DNA of 64,000 nucleotides from contig NZ_QKYN01000070.1 of assembly GCF_003258295.1 (NCBI RefSeq), positions 1 to 64,000 of the forward strand, given 5' to 3'. Under the pieces are notes generated by a model. The model was given only the letters and a program-made list of their open reading frames with translations, was not told the origin of the DNA and ran no database searches. Below, in pieces: positions 27,053 to 35,839 of this stretch (position 1 is its first letter; each line of letters starts with the position of its first letter). This stretch comes from Streptacidiphilus pinicola (GTDB taxonomy: Bacteria; Actinomycetota; Actinomycetes; Streptomycetales; Streptomycetaceae). The position numbers were made by a program, and so were the translations under genes.

Positions 27053-27089
27053 AAAGGCCCGGCGCTCCGAGGGGGAGCGCCGGGCCTTT
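27053..27089. terminator. 16-bp perfect hairpin after the second chitinase gene
   Basis: AAAGGCCCGGCGCTCC (27053-27068) pairs with GGAGCGCCGGGCCTTT (27074-27089). It is a strong intrinsic terminator with a short T-run in the right arm. Confidence 0.9.
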
Positions 27090-27117
27090 CCGTGCGTCGA
27101 CCTACGCTGGCAGGATC

Positions 27118-27133
27118 TGCAACGACTGTTGCA
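27118..27133. promoter_or_regulatory. Palindrome TGCAAC-GACT-GTTGCA ahead of the D-amino-acid operon
   Basis: A perfect 16-base interrupted palindrome that ends 27 bases before the first ATG. A related half, GCGCAACC, follows at 27138. TTGCA/TGCAA half-sites are typical of GntR- and IclR-type repressor sites. The cognate regulator is not in the window. Confidence 0.55.
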
Positions 27134-27160
27134 GGGTGCGCAACCGAGAAGGAGCCCTTC

Positions 27161-28420
27161 ATGGACCAGGCCGCGCTCGCCGCGCTGGGCGAGACCGTCG
27201 TCGACTGGCGCTTCAAGGGCATGCCGCTGGGCTCCCGCCTGACCGTCGACCAGATGACGTCCGCCAAGCTGAACCTCTTCGAGGACGGCTTCGTCACCCC
27301 GCTGCTCACCCTGGACGAGCAGGCCCTCGAACACAACCTGCAGCTGATGGCCGTCTGGGCCGACCGCCACGGCCTCGCGCACGCCCCGCACGGCAAGACG
27401 CCGCTGGCACCCCAGCTGTTCCAGCGGCAGCTGGAGCTGGGCGCCTGGGGCATCACCGCGGCCACGCCGAGCCATGTGCGGATGTACCGGCACTTCGGCG
27501 TGCGGCGCATCTTCCTCGGCAACGAGCTGGTCGACGCGCCCGCGCTGCGCTGGCTGAGCGAGGAGCTGGCGCGCGACCCGGAGTTCCGTTTCGTCTGCTA
27601 CGTCGACTCGGTGCGCGGCGTCGAGCTGATGGACGCCGCGCTCACGCACCGCGTCGACGTCGTGGTCGAGCTCGGTGCGACCGGCTCCCGCACCGGCGTG
27701 CGGTCCTGGGTCGAGGCGGACGACGTGGCCCGGGCCGTCCGCTCCTCGCGGTGGCTCCGGCTGGTCGGCGTGGCCGGCTACGAGGGCACCCTGGCGGGCG
27801 TGGACGAGACGCGCGCCGCGGTGCGCGACTGGCTGCAGGAGCTGGTGAACACCGCGCACCTCTTCGACACCCACGGGTACTTCGCCGACGTGGACGAGAT
27901 CGTCGTCAGCGCGGGCGGCAGCGAGCACTTCGACCTGGTCGCGGAGGCACTCACCGACCTGACCCTGGACCTCTCCCGCCCGGTGCTGCGACTGCTGCGC
28001 GCCGGTGCCTACGTCACCCACGACCACCTGCACTACGCGAAGATCACCCCGCTGACGGACGAGGACGAGCGGTTCCTCCCCGCGCTGAAGCTGTGGGCCC
28101 AGGTCGTCTCCCGCCCCGAGCCCGGCCTGGCACTGGTCAACGCGGGCAAGCGCGACGTGCCCTACGACCTCGGCCTGCCGATCCCGCTCCAGGTCCGCGA
28201 CGCGCGGACCGGCCAGGTGCGCGCGGCCGAAGGGGTCGCCGTCACCAAGCTCTCCGACCAGCACGCCTTCGTGTCCGTCGCGCCGGAGGCGGAGCTGGAG
28301 GTCGGCGACTGGGTCGGCCTCGGCCTCTCGCACCCCTGCACGGCCTTCGAGAAGTGGCAGCTGATCCCCGTGGTGAACCGGTACGACCAGGTCGTCGACT
28401 ACATCCGCACCTTCTTCTGA
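27161..28420 (+). CDS. PLP- and Zn-dependent amino acid deaminase (DSD1/D-serine dehydratase-like)
   Basis: 419 residues. The fold is the alanine-racemase-like TIM barrel of DSD1 enzymes. PLP Lys is K79 in HAPHGKTPLA. The C-terminal SHPCTAFEKW supplies H391 and C393, the usual zinc ligands of the eukaryotic-type D-serine dehydratases. Such enzymes deaminate D-serine, D-threonine or similar amino acids. The stop overlaps the start of the next gene, an N-acyl-D-amino-acid deacylase, so the pair probably converts N-acyl-D-amino acids to keto acids and ammonia. Confidence 0.87.
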   Translation: MDQAALAALGETVVDWRFKGMPLGSRLTVDQMTSAKLNLFEDGFVTPLLTLDEQALEHNLQLMAVWADRHGLAHAPHGKTPLAPQLFQRQLELGAWGITAATPSHVRMYRHFGVRRIFLGNELVDAPALRWLSEELARDPEFRFVCYVDSVRGVELMDAALTHRVDVVVELGATGSRTGVRSWVEADDVARAVRSSRWLRLVGVAGYEGTLAGVDETRAAVRDWLQELVNTAHLFDTHGYFADVDEIVVSAGGSEHFDLVAEALTDLTLDLSRPVLRLLRAGAYVTHDHLHYAKITPLTDEDERFLPALKLWAQVVSRPEPGLALVNAGKRDVPYDLGLPIPLQVRDARTGQVRAAEGVAVTKLSDQHAFVSVAPEAELEVGDWVGLGLSHPCTAFEKWQLIPVVNRYDQVVDYIRTFF

Positions 28421-30054
28421 TGCCCGCTCCGAGGACCGTCCTGCGCGGCGCGCTCGTCGTCGACGGCAGCGGCGGCGCACCCTACCGCGCCGACGCCGTC
28501 CTCGACGGCGGCCGGATCAGCACGCTGCACCGCGAGGGCGATCCGGGCCCGCGGCCGGGCGGCGGGCGGTTGCTCGACGCCGACGGGCTGGCGCTCGCGC
28601 CGGGCTTCGTCGACATGCACGCACACTCCGACCTGGCCCTGCTGACGGACCCGCGGCACGAGGCCAAGGTCGCCCAGGGCGTGACGCTGGAGGTGCTCGG
28701 GCAGGACGGGCTCTCCTACGCGCCCGTCGACGACGCCACCCTGGCCGCGTTGCGCCGCCAGCTCGCGGGCTGGAACGGCGACCCGTCCGACGCGGACTTC
28801 GACTGGAACTGGCGCAGCGTCGGCGCGTACCTGGCCCGGCTCGACACGCGGGGCCTCGCCGTCAACGCCGCCTACCTCGTTCCGCAGGGGACGCTGCGCG
28901 CGCTCGTGCTCGGCTGGGAGGACCGTCCGGCGACACCCGCCGAGCTGGACCGGATGCGCGCCCTGCTCGCGCAGGGCCTGGCCGAGGGCGCGGTCGGGAT
29001 GTCGTCCGGGCTCACCTACACGCCCGGCATGTACGCCGACACGGCCGAACTCACCGCGCTGTGCCAGGTGGTGGCGGCGCACGGTGGCTACTGGTGTCCG
29101 CACCACCGCTCGTACGGCGCGGGCGCGCTGGAGGCCTACGCCGAGGTGGTCGGCATCGCCCGCGCCTCCGGCTGCGCGCTGCATCTCGCCCACGCCACCA
29201 TGAACTTCGAGGTCAACCGCGGCCGGGCGGGCGAGTTGCTGGCGCTCGTCGACGCGGCCCTCGCCGAGGGCGTGGACCTCACCCTCGACAGCTACCCCTA
29301 CCTCCCGGGCTCGACCACGCTCGCCGCGCTGCTGCCCGGCTGGGCGACGGCCGGCGGCCCGGCCGAGACGCTGCGCCGACTCGCCGACCCGGCGGCACGC
29401 GAACGGATCCGCGCCGACCTGGAGGTGCACGGCTCCGACGGCTGCCACGGCGTCGTCGCCGACTGGGACACCGTGCAGGTCAGCGGTGTCCGCGAGCCCG
29501 CCCTGCGCCCGGCCGTCGGCCTGACGGTGCGGCAGCTCGCGCGACGCGACGGCGTGGCGCCGTTCGAGGCGTTCGCCCGGCTGCTCGTCGAGGACGGCCT
29601 GGGAACCACGATCCTGCAGCACGTCGGCCACGAGGAGAACGTCCGCGCGATCATGCGTCACCCGGCGCACTGCGGCGGCAGCGACGGCCTGCTCGTCGGC
29701 GACCGCCCACACCCTCGTGCCTACGGCACCTTCCCCCGCTACCTGGGTACCTACGTCCGGGAGCTGGGCGTGCTCTCGCTGCCGGAGGCGGTCCGGCACC
29801 TCGCCGCGACCCCGGCCCGACGGCTCGGCCTGCGCGACCGCGGCCAGGTGCGCGAGGGGTGGGTCGCGGACCTGGTGCTCCTCGACCCGGAGACGGTCGC
29901 CGAGGAGGCCACCTTCGACGAGCCGCGCCGGCTCCCGCGCGGGATCCCCTACGTCTTCGTGAACGGCGTCGCGACCATGGACGACGGCCGGCGGACGGAG
30001 GCGCTGCCCGGCCGGGCACTCACCCGACGTTCTGCGTCTGCGAGGCCGGCGTGA
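28420..30054 (+). CDS. N-acyl-D-amino-acid deacylase (D-aminoacylase)
   Basis: 544 residues, amidohydrolase superfamily. The metal site begins FVDMHAHSDL (H67, H69), and later conserved parts are LHLAHATMNF, QHVGHEENVRAIMRHP and GGSDGLLVGDRPHPRAYGTFPR (cores cited). It cleaves the acyl group from N-acyl-D-amino acids. The ATG shares one base with the TGA of the deaminase gene, so translation is coupled. Its 3' end overlaps the convergent GH5-like gene by 35 bases. Confidence 0.9.
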   Translation: MPAPRTVLRGALVVDGSGGAPYRADAVLDGGRISTLHREGDPGPRPGGGRLLDADGLALAPGFVDMHAHSDLALLTDPRHEAKVAQGVTLEVLGQDGLSYAPVDDATLAALRRQLAGWNGDPSDADFDWNWRSVGAYLARLDTRGLAVNAAYLVPQGTLRALVLGWEDRPATPAELDRMRALLAQGLAEGAVGMSSGLTYTPGMYADTAELTALCQVVAAHGGYWCPHHRSYGAGALEAYAEVVGIARASGCALHLAHATMNFEVNRGRAGELLALVDAALAEGVDLTLDSYPYLPGSTTLAALLPGWATAGGPAETLRRLADPAARERIRADLEVHGSDGCHGVVADWDTVQVSGVREPALRPAVGLTVRQLARRDGVAPFEAFARLLVEDGLGTTILQHVGHEENVRAIMRHPAHCGGSDGLLVGDRPHPRAYGTFPRYLGTYVRELGVLSLPEAVRHLAATPARRLGLRDRGQVREGWVADLVLLDPETVAEEATFDEPRRLPRGIPYVFVNGVATMDDGRRTEALPGRALTRRSASARPA

Positions 30055-31441
30055 GCCGCAGGGTGTGCACCGTGCCCGGCGTCGGACGGTCGACCGTCAG
30101 CGCGAGGATGTGGCGGCCCGGGTCCCAGGTGGCGTTGTACTCCGCGTCGAAGTCGATCTGCGGGCCGAAGGGGAAGTCGGACGGCGGCAGGTAGACGTCC
30201 GTGCTGCCAGTGACCCCGGGCTCGTCGCGGAACTGCAGCGTGAAGACCAGGGTGCCCTTGTCGTAGTCGAACTCCACCGGCGCGCCCGCGACCACGCGCG
30301 GGTACGCCGTCTCCAGCACCCCCGCGATGTCCGCCGCCTTTCCGGGTTTCGCCCACGGCGACCAGGGGCCGGGCACGTCCGTGCAGCAGGCCGAGCCCAC
30401 CATCAGCCGGTCCAGCAGCGCCTGGACGTGGTCGACGTACAGGTGCGCGCCGGGGGCGGTGAAGTCCATGCCCCAACCGCCCACCAGCAGCGGTGCGTTC
30501 AGCCGCTTGGCGGTACGGGCGGCCTGGATGGCCCAGGAGTTGACGAAGCGGTCGGCCCAGAAGGCGCCGCTGCCGGAGTAGCCGCCGTGCGGGTCGACCG
30601 GCGCGGGGTGGAGCTGCGGCGCGTAGCCGATGCGGGCCGCGCCGTGGCGCGGATCCGGCAGGTAGGGCAGGGCACTGGGCAGTCCCGCGTCGGCGGAGTC
30701 GGCCTCGGGCTCGACGAAGAGCCAGCGGTCCGGGTCGACGGCGCGGACGCGGGCGATGACGCGTTCGTAGAGGGCGGCCAGCGCGCCCGTCTCGAAGGCC
30801 GGGCCCTGCAGGGATCCGCCCCAGGGGCGGTCCAGCAGGTCGTAGCCGACGAGCGCGTCGGCCACGGTCGACGGTCCGGAGGCGCGCGGGAGGTGCGCGC
30901 CGAGGTAGCTCGCGACGTGCGCCCAGGCCGCGGCGTAGCGGTCCTGCAGGTCGGGGGCGTCGCCGAGGGTGCGCCAGAACTCGTCGGCCGCGTGGATGCG
31001 GGCAGCGTCCACGGCTGCCGGGGCGGCGGCGCTGCCGGGCGGCGGACCGTAGGCGTCCTGCGTCATCGCGAGCAGGACGTGGTCGCCCGCGGCCGCGTAG
31101 CGCTCGATGCGCAGCACCAGATCGGCGAGGTAGGCGTCGTCGTAGTGGCCCGGGCGCGGTTCGACGCGGCTCCAGTGCAGCAGGATCCGGGTGAAGTCGT
31201 CACCGAGCAGCGCGAGTTCGTCCGAGGGGGAGGGTGCGGGCGTCGCGGCGCCGGAGTCGTCGGCGTTCAGGCCGTAGAGGATCAGCGTCCGCCCCTGGGC
31301 GTCCGTCAGGAACCGCGGCCCCGTCGCGCCGACTGCCGCGGGCGTGCCCAGCCGCAGCAGCAGTCCCGCCGCGCAGGCGAGGACCGCCAGGCCCGTGACC
31401 CATCGACGCAGCCGTCCCCGCACCCGCCACCCCCCTGCCAC
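30020..31441 (-). CDS. Secreted GH5-like (endoglycoceramidase-type) protein lacking both catalytic Glu
   Basis: 473 residues, GTG start, signal anchor at about 13-38. It keeps GH5 landmarks: TLILYGLNADDSG near 52-64, LLHWSRVEPRPGHYD at 87-101, and a C-terminal beta domain (about 375-473) like that of endoglycoceramidases. The acid/base motif NEP is DRP (residues 204-206, bases 30824-30832) and the nucleophile position in the LLVGEWG-type strand is Gly (VGGWG, G322). An active glycosidase is therefore unlikely; a binding role is possible. Alignment is by eye. Confidence 0.75.
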   Translation of the reverse strand: MAGGWRVRGRLRRWVTGLAVLACAAGLLLRLGTPAAVGATGPRFLTDAQGRTLILYGLNADDSGAATPAPSPSDELALLGDDFTRILLHWSRVEPRPGHYDDAYLADLVLRIERYAAAGDHVLLAMTQDAYGPPPGSAAAPAAVDAARIHAADEFWRTLGDAPDLQDRYAAAWAHVASYLGAHLPRASGPSTVADALVGYDLLDRPWGGSLQGPAFETGALAALYERVIARVRAVDPDRWLFVEPEADSADAGLPSALPYLPDPRHGAARIGYAPQLHPAPVDPHGGYSGSGAFWADRFVNSWAIQAARTAKRLNAPLLVGGWGMDFTAPGAHLYVDHVQALLDRLMVGSACCTDVPGPWSPWAKPGKAADIAGVLETAYPRVVAGAPVEFDYDKGTLVFTLQFRDEPGVTGSTDVYLPPSDFPFGPQIDFDAEYNATWDPGRHILALTVDRPTPGTVHTLRLTPASQTQNVG

Positions 31442-31551
31442 CAGGCTGATCGTAGATCCACAACCTTGGAGTGCGCAGGGAGTCGCAGCGATTGTGTACC
31501 AACTTCCCGGGCGGGCGCCCCGGAAGCGCGCGGACGCTCTACAGTCCGGGC

Positions 31552-32136
31552 ATGACGCCGCCGCTCGACCGACCCCGTTCCGTGCTGCTCACGGGTCTGA
31601 CCGCCGCGCTGCTGCTGGTGCTGGCGCTCGGCACGGGCACGGTGTGGCTGTGGCTCACGGACTCGTTCCCCTCCGTGCTGCACGACGCCGCGCTGGGCGT
31701 GCCGCCGTTCCTGCCGGGGCTGCGGCCGGACCCGCGCGGGGACAGCACCTGGGCGTTCACCCTCGCTGAGGACTTCGCGGCGCTACTGCTGGTCGGCACG
31801 GTCGTGCTGCGGCTGCGCTCGCTCGTGGTGCGCCGCCCGTACGCGGGGGCGTGGCAGCGGTTGGGCGCGGGCTGGGCCGCGGTGGTGCTGGGCGGGGCGG
31901 TCGCCGGGGTGTTCCGCGGGCTGGCGCTGGCGCGGATGACCGCCGCCGGGCCGCTCGGGTGGACCGTCCACCCGGTGGCCGGGGCGCTGGCCGGGGCGCT
32001 GTGGGGCCTTGCCCTGGGCTGGATCGTCGGACTGTCCGTCGCGCTGGTCGGCAACCGGCGCCTCCGGGGGCTGCGCCGTCTCCAGGGCTTCTCACATGGC
32101 GAAAATCACCGCGCAGCCGGTATGACGAGGCAGTAG
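31552..32136 (+). CDS. Hypothetical multi-pass membrane protein
   Basis: 194 residues with four probable membrane helices: LLTGLTAALLLVLALGTGTV (about 12-31), FAALLLVGTVVL (about 75-90), AAVVLGGAVAGVF and ALAGALWGLALGWIVGLSVALV near the C-terminus (cores cited). I recognise no family. It precedes the aminotransferase gene by 11 bases and may be co-transcribed with it. Confidence 0.65.
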   Translation: MTPPLDRPRSVLLTGLTAALLLVLALGTGTVWLWLTDSFPSVLHDAALGVPPFLPGLRPDPRGDSTWAFTLAEDFAALLLVGTVVLRLRSLVVRRPYAGAWQRLGAGWAAVVLGGAVAGVFRGLALARMTAAGPLGWTVHPVAGALAGALWGLALGWIVGLSVALVGNRRLRGLRRLQGFSHGENHRAAGMTRQ

Positions 32137-32147
32137 GCTGCATCGGT

Positions 32148-33362
32148 ATGCAGGTGATCCAGTCCAGCAAGCTCGCCAACGTCTGCTACGACATCCGTGG
32201 CCCGATCCTCGACGAGGCCATGCGGCTTGAGGACGAGGGCCACCGCATCCTGAAGCTGAACACCGGAAACCCGGCACCGTTCGGCTTCGAGGCGCCGCCG
32301 GAGATCCTCCAGGACATCGTGCGCAACCTCTCCGGAGCGCACGGCTACGGCGACTCCAAGGGCCTGCTCTCCGCCCGCCGCGCCGTGGTCATGCACTACG
32401 AGGAGCGCGGGCTGCACGGTCTGACCGTCGAGGACGTCTACATCGGCAACGGCGCGTCCGAGCTGATCCAGATGGCCATGCAGGCGCTGCTGGACGACGG
32501 GGACGAGGTCCTCGTCCCCTCCCCCGACTACCCGCTGTGGACGGCGGCGATCAGCCTCTCCGGCGGGACGGCGGTCCACTACCGCTGCGACGAGCAGGCG
32601 GACTGGTTCCCCGACCTCGCCGACATCGAGTCGAAGATCACCGACCGCACCCGCGGCATCGTGATCATCAACCCGAACAACCCGACCGGTGCGGTCTACC
32701 CGGTCGAGCTGCTGGAGAGCCTGGTCGAGATCGCCCGCCGGCACAACCTGATCGTCTACTCGGACGAGATCTACGACAAGATCCTCTACGACGACGCCGA
32801 GCACACCTCCACCGCCGTGCTCGCCCCTGACCTGCTCTGCCTGACCTTCAACGGCATGTCCAAGGCCTACCGGGTGGCCGGCTTCCGCAGCGGCTGGATG
32901 ACCATCTCCGGCCCGAAGGAGGAGGCCCGCAGCTACATCGAGGGCCTCACCACGCTCGCCACCATGCGTCTGTGCGCCAACATGCCCTCGCAGCACGCGA
33001 TCGCCGCGGCGCTCGGCGGCCGTCAGTCGATCAAGGACCTGATCCTGCCCGGCGGCCGGCTGCGCGAGCAGCGCGACATCGCCTGGAAGATGCTCAACGA
33101 CATCCCGGGCGTCTCCTGCGTGAAGCCGAAGGGCGCGCTCTACGCCTTCCCACGGCTGGACCCGAAGGTCTACAAGATCAAGGACGACGCCCAGATGGTG
33201 CTGGACCTGCTGAAGCAGCAACACATCTACGTCGTCCAGGGCACCGGCTTCAACTGGCCGGACCCGGACCACTTCCGTCTGGTCACGCTGCCGCACGCAG
33301 AGGACCTGGCCGAGGCGATCGAGAGGATCGGCGTCTTCCTGTCGACCTACTCCCAGCCCTAG
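32148..33362 (+). CDS. PLP-dependent alanine-type aminotransferase
   Basis: 404 residues, class I fold. Schiff-base Lys is K239 in NGMSKAYRVAGFRSGW; NPNNPTGAVY and the cofactor loop around GNGASELIQ are intact. Sequence character is that of AlaT/YfbQ, which interconverts alanine and pyruvate with glutamate and 2-oxoglutarate. The ATG at 32148 begins the conserved MQVIQSSKLANVCYDIRGP (core cited). Substrate range is inferred from the family. Confidence 0.92.
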   Translation: MQVIQSSKLANVCYDIRGPILDEAMRLEDEGHRILKLNTGNPAPFGFEAPPEILQDIVRNLSGAHGYGDSKGLLSARRAVVMHYEERGLHGLTVEDVYIGNGASELIQMAMQALLDDGDEVLVPSPDYPLWTAAISLSGGTAVHYRCDEQADWFPDLADIESKITDRTRGIVIINPNNPTGAVYPVELLESLVEIARRHNLIVYSDEIYDKILYDDAEHTSTAVLAPDLLCLTFNGMSKAYRVAGFRSGWMTISGPKEEARSYIEGLTTLATMRLCANMPSQHAIAAALGGRQSIKDLILPGGRLREQRDIAWKMLNDIPGVSCVKPKGALYAFPRLDPKVYKIKDDAQMVLDLLKQQHIYVVQGTGFNWPDPDHFRLVTLPHAEDLAEAIERIGVFLSTYSQP

Positions 33363-33393
33363 GTTCTGGCAGCCCAGATTCTCAGCCCTAGAG

Positions 33394-33427
33394 ACAAGCT
33401 TGTTTTAGACAAGGTCTAAGTTAGGCT
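33394..33427 (+). promoter_or_regulatory. Promoter with two palindromes, probably leaderless transcript
   Basis: ACAAGCTTGT (33394-33403) and TTAGACAAGGTCTAA (33405-33419) are perfect palindromes. TAGGCT (33422-33427) is a good -10, six bases before the ATG at 33434, and TTGTTT (33400-33405) a possible -35 at 16 bases. AAGTTAGGCT also resembles one half of an iron-box (DmdR/IdeR) site. The repressor is unknown. Confidence 0.5.
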
Positions 33428-33433
33428 GTTCGT

Positions 33434-33817
33434 ATGTACGAGCAGCCGAAGACCCGACCCGTCGTGCGACGACATGGCAGTGTGCCGACGTCGCCGCGGG
33501 TCAGCGGACTGCGCGGGCAGCTGGCCGGACATCTCGCGGCGTTGCTCGACGTCACCCGCGAACTCAACGAACGCACCGGCGGTCTCGAGGACGCCGCGGC
33601 GTCCCTGACCGCGCGCCTCGCCGAACTCGGCACGCACCTGCCGCCGCGCGCGGCGGTCGCCTACCCGTCGGACCTCGACGCCCTGCACGCCCAGGCCTTC
33701 GACCTGGCCGGCCGGGTGCTCGTCGTCGCGGCGTCCCAGCAGGACACCCGGACGGCGATACTCGCGTGCCGCCGTATGGACTTCCACACGGCGGCACGCG
33801 AAACGGCTACTGCCTAG
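33434..33817 (+). CDS. Small conserved protein of unknown function
   Basis: 127 residues, soluble, mostly helical. Heptad-like Leu spacing at about 26-65 (GQLAGHLAALLDVTRELNER) suggests a short coiled coil. No catalytic motif or membrane segment. The ATG lies where transcription is predicted to start. It is convergent with the PEPCK gene, with only four bases between stops. No function is assigned. Confidence 0.6.
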   Translation: MYEQPKTRPVVRRHGSVPTSPRVSGLRGQLAGHLAALLDVTRELNERTGGLEDAAASLTARLAELGTHLPPRAAVAYPSDLDALHAQAFDLAGRVLVVAASQQDTRTAILACRRMDFHTAARETATA

Positions 33818-33821
33818 AGGC

Positions 33822-35657
33822 TCAACCCAGGCGCTGGGTCAGCTTCTCGTACTCGTCCCACAGCGCCTTCGGCGTGTGCTCGCCGAACAGCTCCAGGTGC
33901 TCGGGGATGAGTGCGGCCTCCTGCTTCCAGATGTCACGGTCGACGGAGAGCAGCAGGTCGAGGTCGGCCTGGTTGATCGTGAGGCCGTCCAGGTCCAGCG
34001 CGGCCTCGGTCGGCAGGACTCCGATCGGGGACTCGACGCCCTCGGCCGTACCCTCGAGACGCTCGACGATCCACTTGAGCACGCGGCTGTTCTCGCCGAA
34101 GCCCGGCCAGACGAACTTGCCGTCGGCGTTCTTGCGGAACCAGTTGACGTAGTAGATCTTCGGCAGCTTGGCGGCGTCGGCGTTCTCGCCGATCTCCAGC
34201 CAGTGGGCGAAGTAGTCACCCATGTTGTAGCCGCAGAAGGGCAGCATCGCGAAGGGGTCGCGGCGCAGCTTGCCGACGGTGCCCTCGGCGGCGGCAGTCT
34301 GCTCCGAGGCGACGTTGGCGCCCAGGAAGACGCCGTGCTGCCAGTCGAAGGACTCCGTCACCAGCGGAACCGCGCTGGCGCGGCGGCCGCCGAAGAGGAT
34401 GGCCGAGATCGGCACACCCGCCGGGTCCTCCCACTCCGGGGCGATGGTGGGGCACTGGCTGGCCGGAACGGTGAACCGGGCGTTGGGGTGCGCCGCCGGG
34501 GTCTCCGAAGCGGGGGTCCAGGAGTTGCCCTTCCAGTCCGTGAGGTGCGCGGGCTTGTCCTCGGTCATGCCCTCCCACCACACGTCGCCGTCGTCGGTGA
34601 GCGCCACGTTGGTGAAGACCGTGTTGGCGTACATCGAGTCGATGGCGTTGGCGTTCGTGTCGCGGCCCGTCCCGGGCGCGACGCCGAAGAAGCCGGCCTC
34701 GGGGTTGATCGCGTAGAGGCGGCCGTCCGCACCGAACCGCATCCAGGCGATGTCGTCGCCGATGGTCTCGACCTTCCAGCCCGGGATGGTCGGCTGGAGC
34801 ATGGCCAGGTTGGTCTTGCCGCAGGCGCTGGGGAACGCGGCGGCGACGTACTTGGCCTCACCGGACGGCGGGGTGAGCTTCAGCACCAGCATGTGCTCGG
34901 CCAGCCAGCCCTCGTCACGGGCCATGGTCGAGGCGATGCGCAGCGCGTAGCACTTCTTGCCGAGCAGGGCGTTGCCGCCGTAGCCGGAGCCGTAGGACCA
35001 GATCTCCTTGGTCTCCGGGAAGTGCGAGATGTACTTGGTCTCGTTGCACGGCCACGCCACGTCGGCCTCGCCCTCCGCCAGCGGAGCGCCGAGGGTGTGC
35101 ACGGCCTTGACGAAGTCGCCGTCCTCACCGAGGTAGTCGAGCACGGCCTGACCCATGCGGGTCATCGTGCGCATCGACACGGCGACGTAGGCGGAGTCGG
35201 TGATCTCGACGCCGTAGGCGGCCAGCGGCGAGCCCACGGGACCCATGGAGAACGGCACCACGTACATGGTGCGGCCCTTCATGGAGCCCTTGAAGATGTC
35301 GCCGAAGACGGCGCGCATCTCGGCGGGCGCCTTCCAGTGGTTGGTCGGACCGGCGTCCTTCTCCTCCTCGGAGCAGATGAACGTGCGGTCCTCGACGCGC
35401 GCGACGTCGCGCGGGTCCGAGGCGGCGTAGTAGGAGTTGGGCCGCTTCTCCTCGTTGAGCTTGCGGAAGGTGCCCTTCTCGACAAGCAGCTCGCACAGAC
35501 GCTGGTACTCGGCTTCAGAGCCGTCGCACCATTCGATCCGGTCCGGCTGGGTGAGCTCTGCGATCTCGTTTACCCAGGCCAGCAGCTTCGTGTGCTTGGT
35601 CGGGGCAGCATTGACCAGGGCAGAGTTCTCGTTCGGCACGATCGCTCCGTTTCCCAT
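33822..35657 (-). CDS. pckG: GTP-dependent phosphoenolpyruvate carboxykinase
   Basis: 611 residues, the normal GTP-PEPCK length. It converts oxaloacetate and GTP to PEP, CO2 and GDP, or runs in the anaplerotic direction. The P-loop/active-site region [13 protein letters not shown] has Cys279 and Lys281, the hyper-reactive Cys and P-loop Lys of the GTP class. The start is the ATG at 35655-35657, preceded by AAGGACGA; the frame is open to 35876 but that part is not conserved. It shares its upstream region with the divergent hemolysin III gene. Confidence 0.95.
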   Translation of the reverse strand: MGNGAIVPNENSALVNAAPTKHTKLLAWVNEIAELTQPDRIEWCDGSEAEYQRLCELLVEKGTFRKLNEEKRPNSYYAASDPRDVARVEDRTFICSEEEKDAGPTNHWKAPAEMRAVFGDIFKGSMKGRTMYVVPFSMGPVGSPLAAYGVEITDSAYVAVSMRTMTRMGQAVLDYLGEDGDFVKAVHTLGAPLAEGEADVAWPCNETKYISHFPETKEIWSYGSGYGGNALLGKKCYALRIASTMARDEGWLAEHMLVLKLTPPSGEAKYVAAAFPSACGKTNLAMLQPTIPGWKVETIGDDIAWMRFGADGRLYAINPEAGFFGVAPGTGRDTNANAIDSMYANTVFTNVALTDDGDVWWEGMTEDKPAHLTDWKGNSWTPASETPAAHPNARFTVPASQCPTIAPEWEDPAGVPISAILFGGRRASAVPLVTESFDWQHGVFLGANVASEQTAAAEGTVGKLRRDPFAMLPFCGYNMGDYFAHWLEIGENADAAKLPKIYYVNWFRKNADGKFVWPGFGENSRVLKWIVERLEGTAEGVESPIGVLPTEAALDLDGLTINQADLDLLLSVDRDIWKQEAALIPEHLELFGEHTPKALWDEYEKLTQRLG

Positions 35658-35794
35658 CCGGTCGTCCTTGAACGGATGGTGAGGGGTTGAGGGTCTTCGC
35701 AGCGTATCCCCGATGTCGGCGAAGTGACACACCGCCCCCTGTGTGAGAACCACAACACCGCAGGTCAGCGTCACTTTGACGAGAACTCGGGCAG

Positions 35795-35827
35795 ACCTAC
35801 CAGTAGGTAACCTACGGGTCCGTAGGT
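35795..35827. promoter_or_regulatory. Twin ACCTAC/GTAGGT palindromes between pckG and the hemolysin III gene
   Basis: ACCTACCAGTAGGT (35795-35808) is a perfect 14-base palindrome. One base later ACCTAC-GGGTCC-GTAGGT (35810-35827) repeats the same half-sites with a 6-base spacer. Four half-sites in 33 bases abut the start of the hemolysin III gene. The spacing suggests a dimeric repressor, possibly TetR-type; none is adjacent. Confidence 0.7.
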
Positions 35828-35839
35828 ATGCTTCGGAAC

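Noticed and set aside
28420-30194. Alternative plus-strand frame of 377 codons over the D-aminoacylase gene
   Set aside because: It is a shadow of the real gene. It lacks the amidohydrolase motifs and is dominated by Arg, Gly and Pro.
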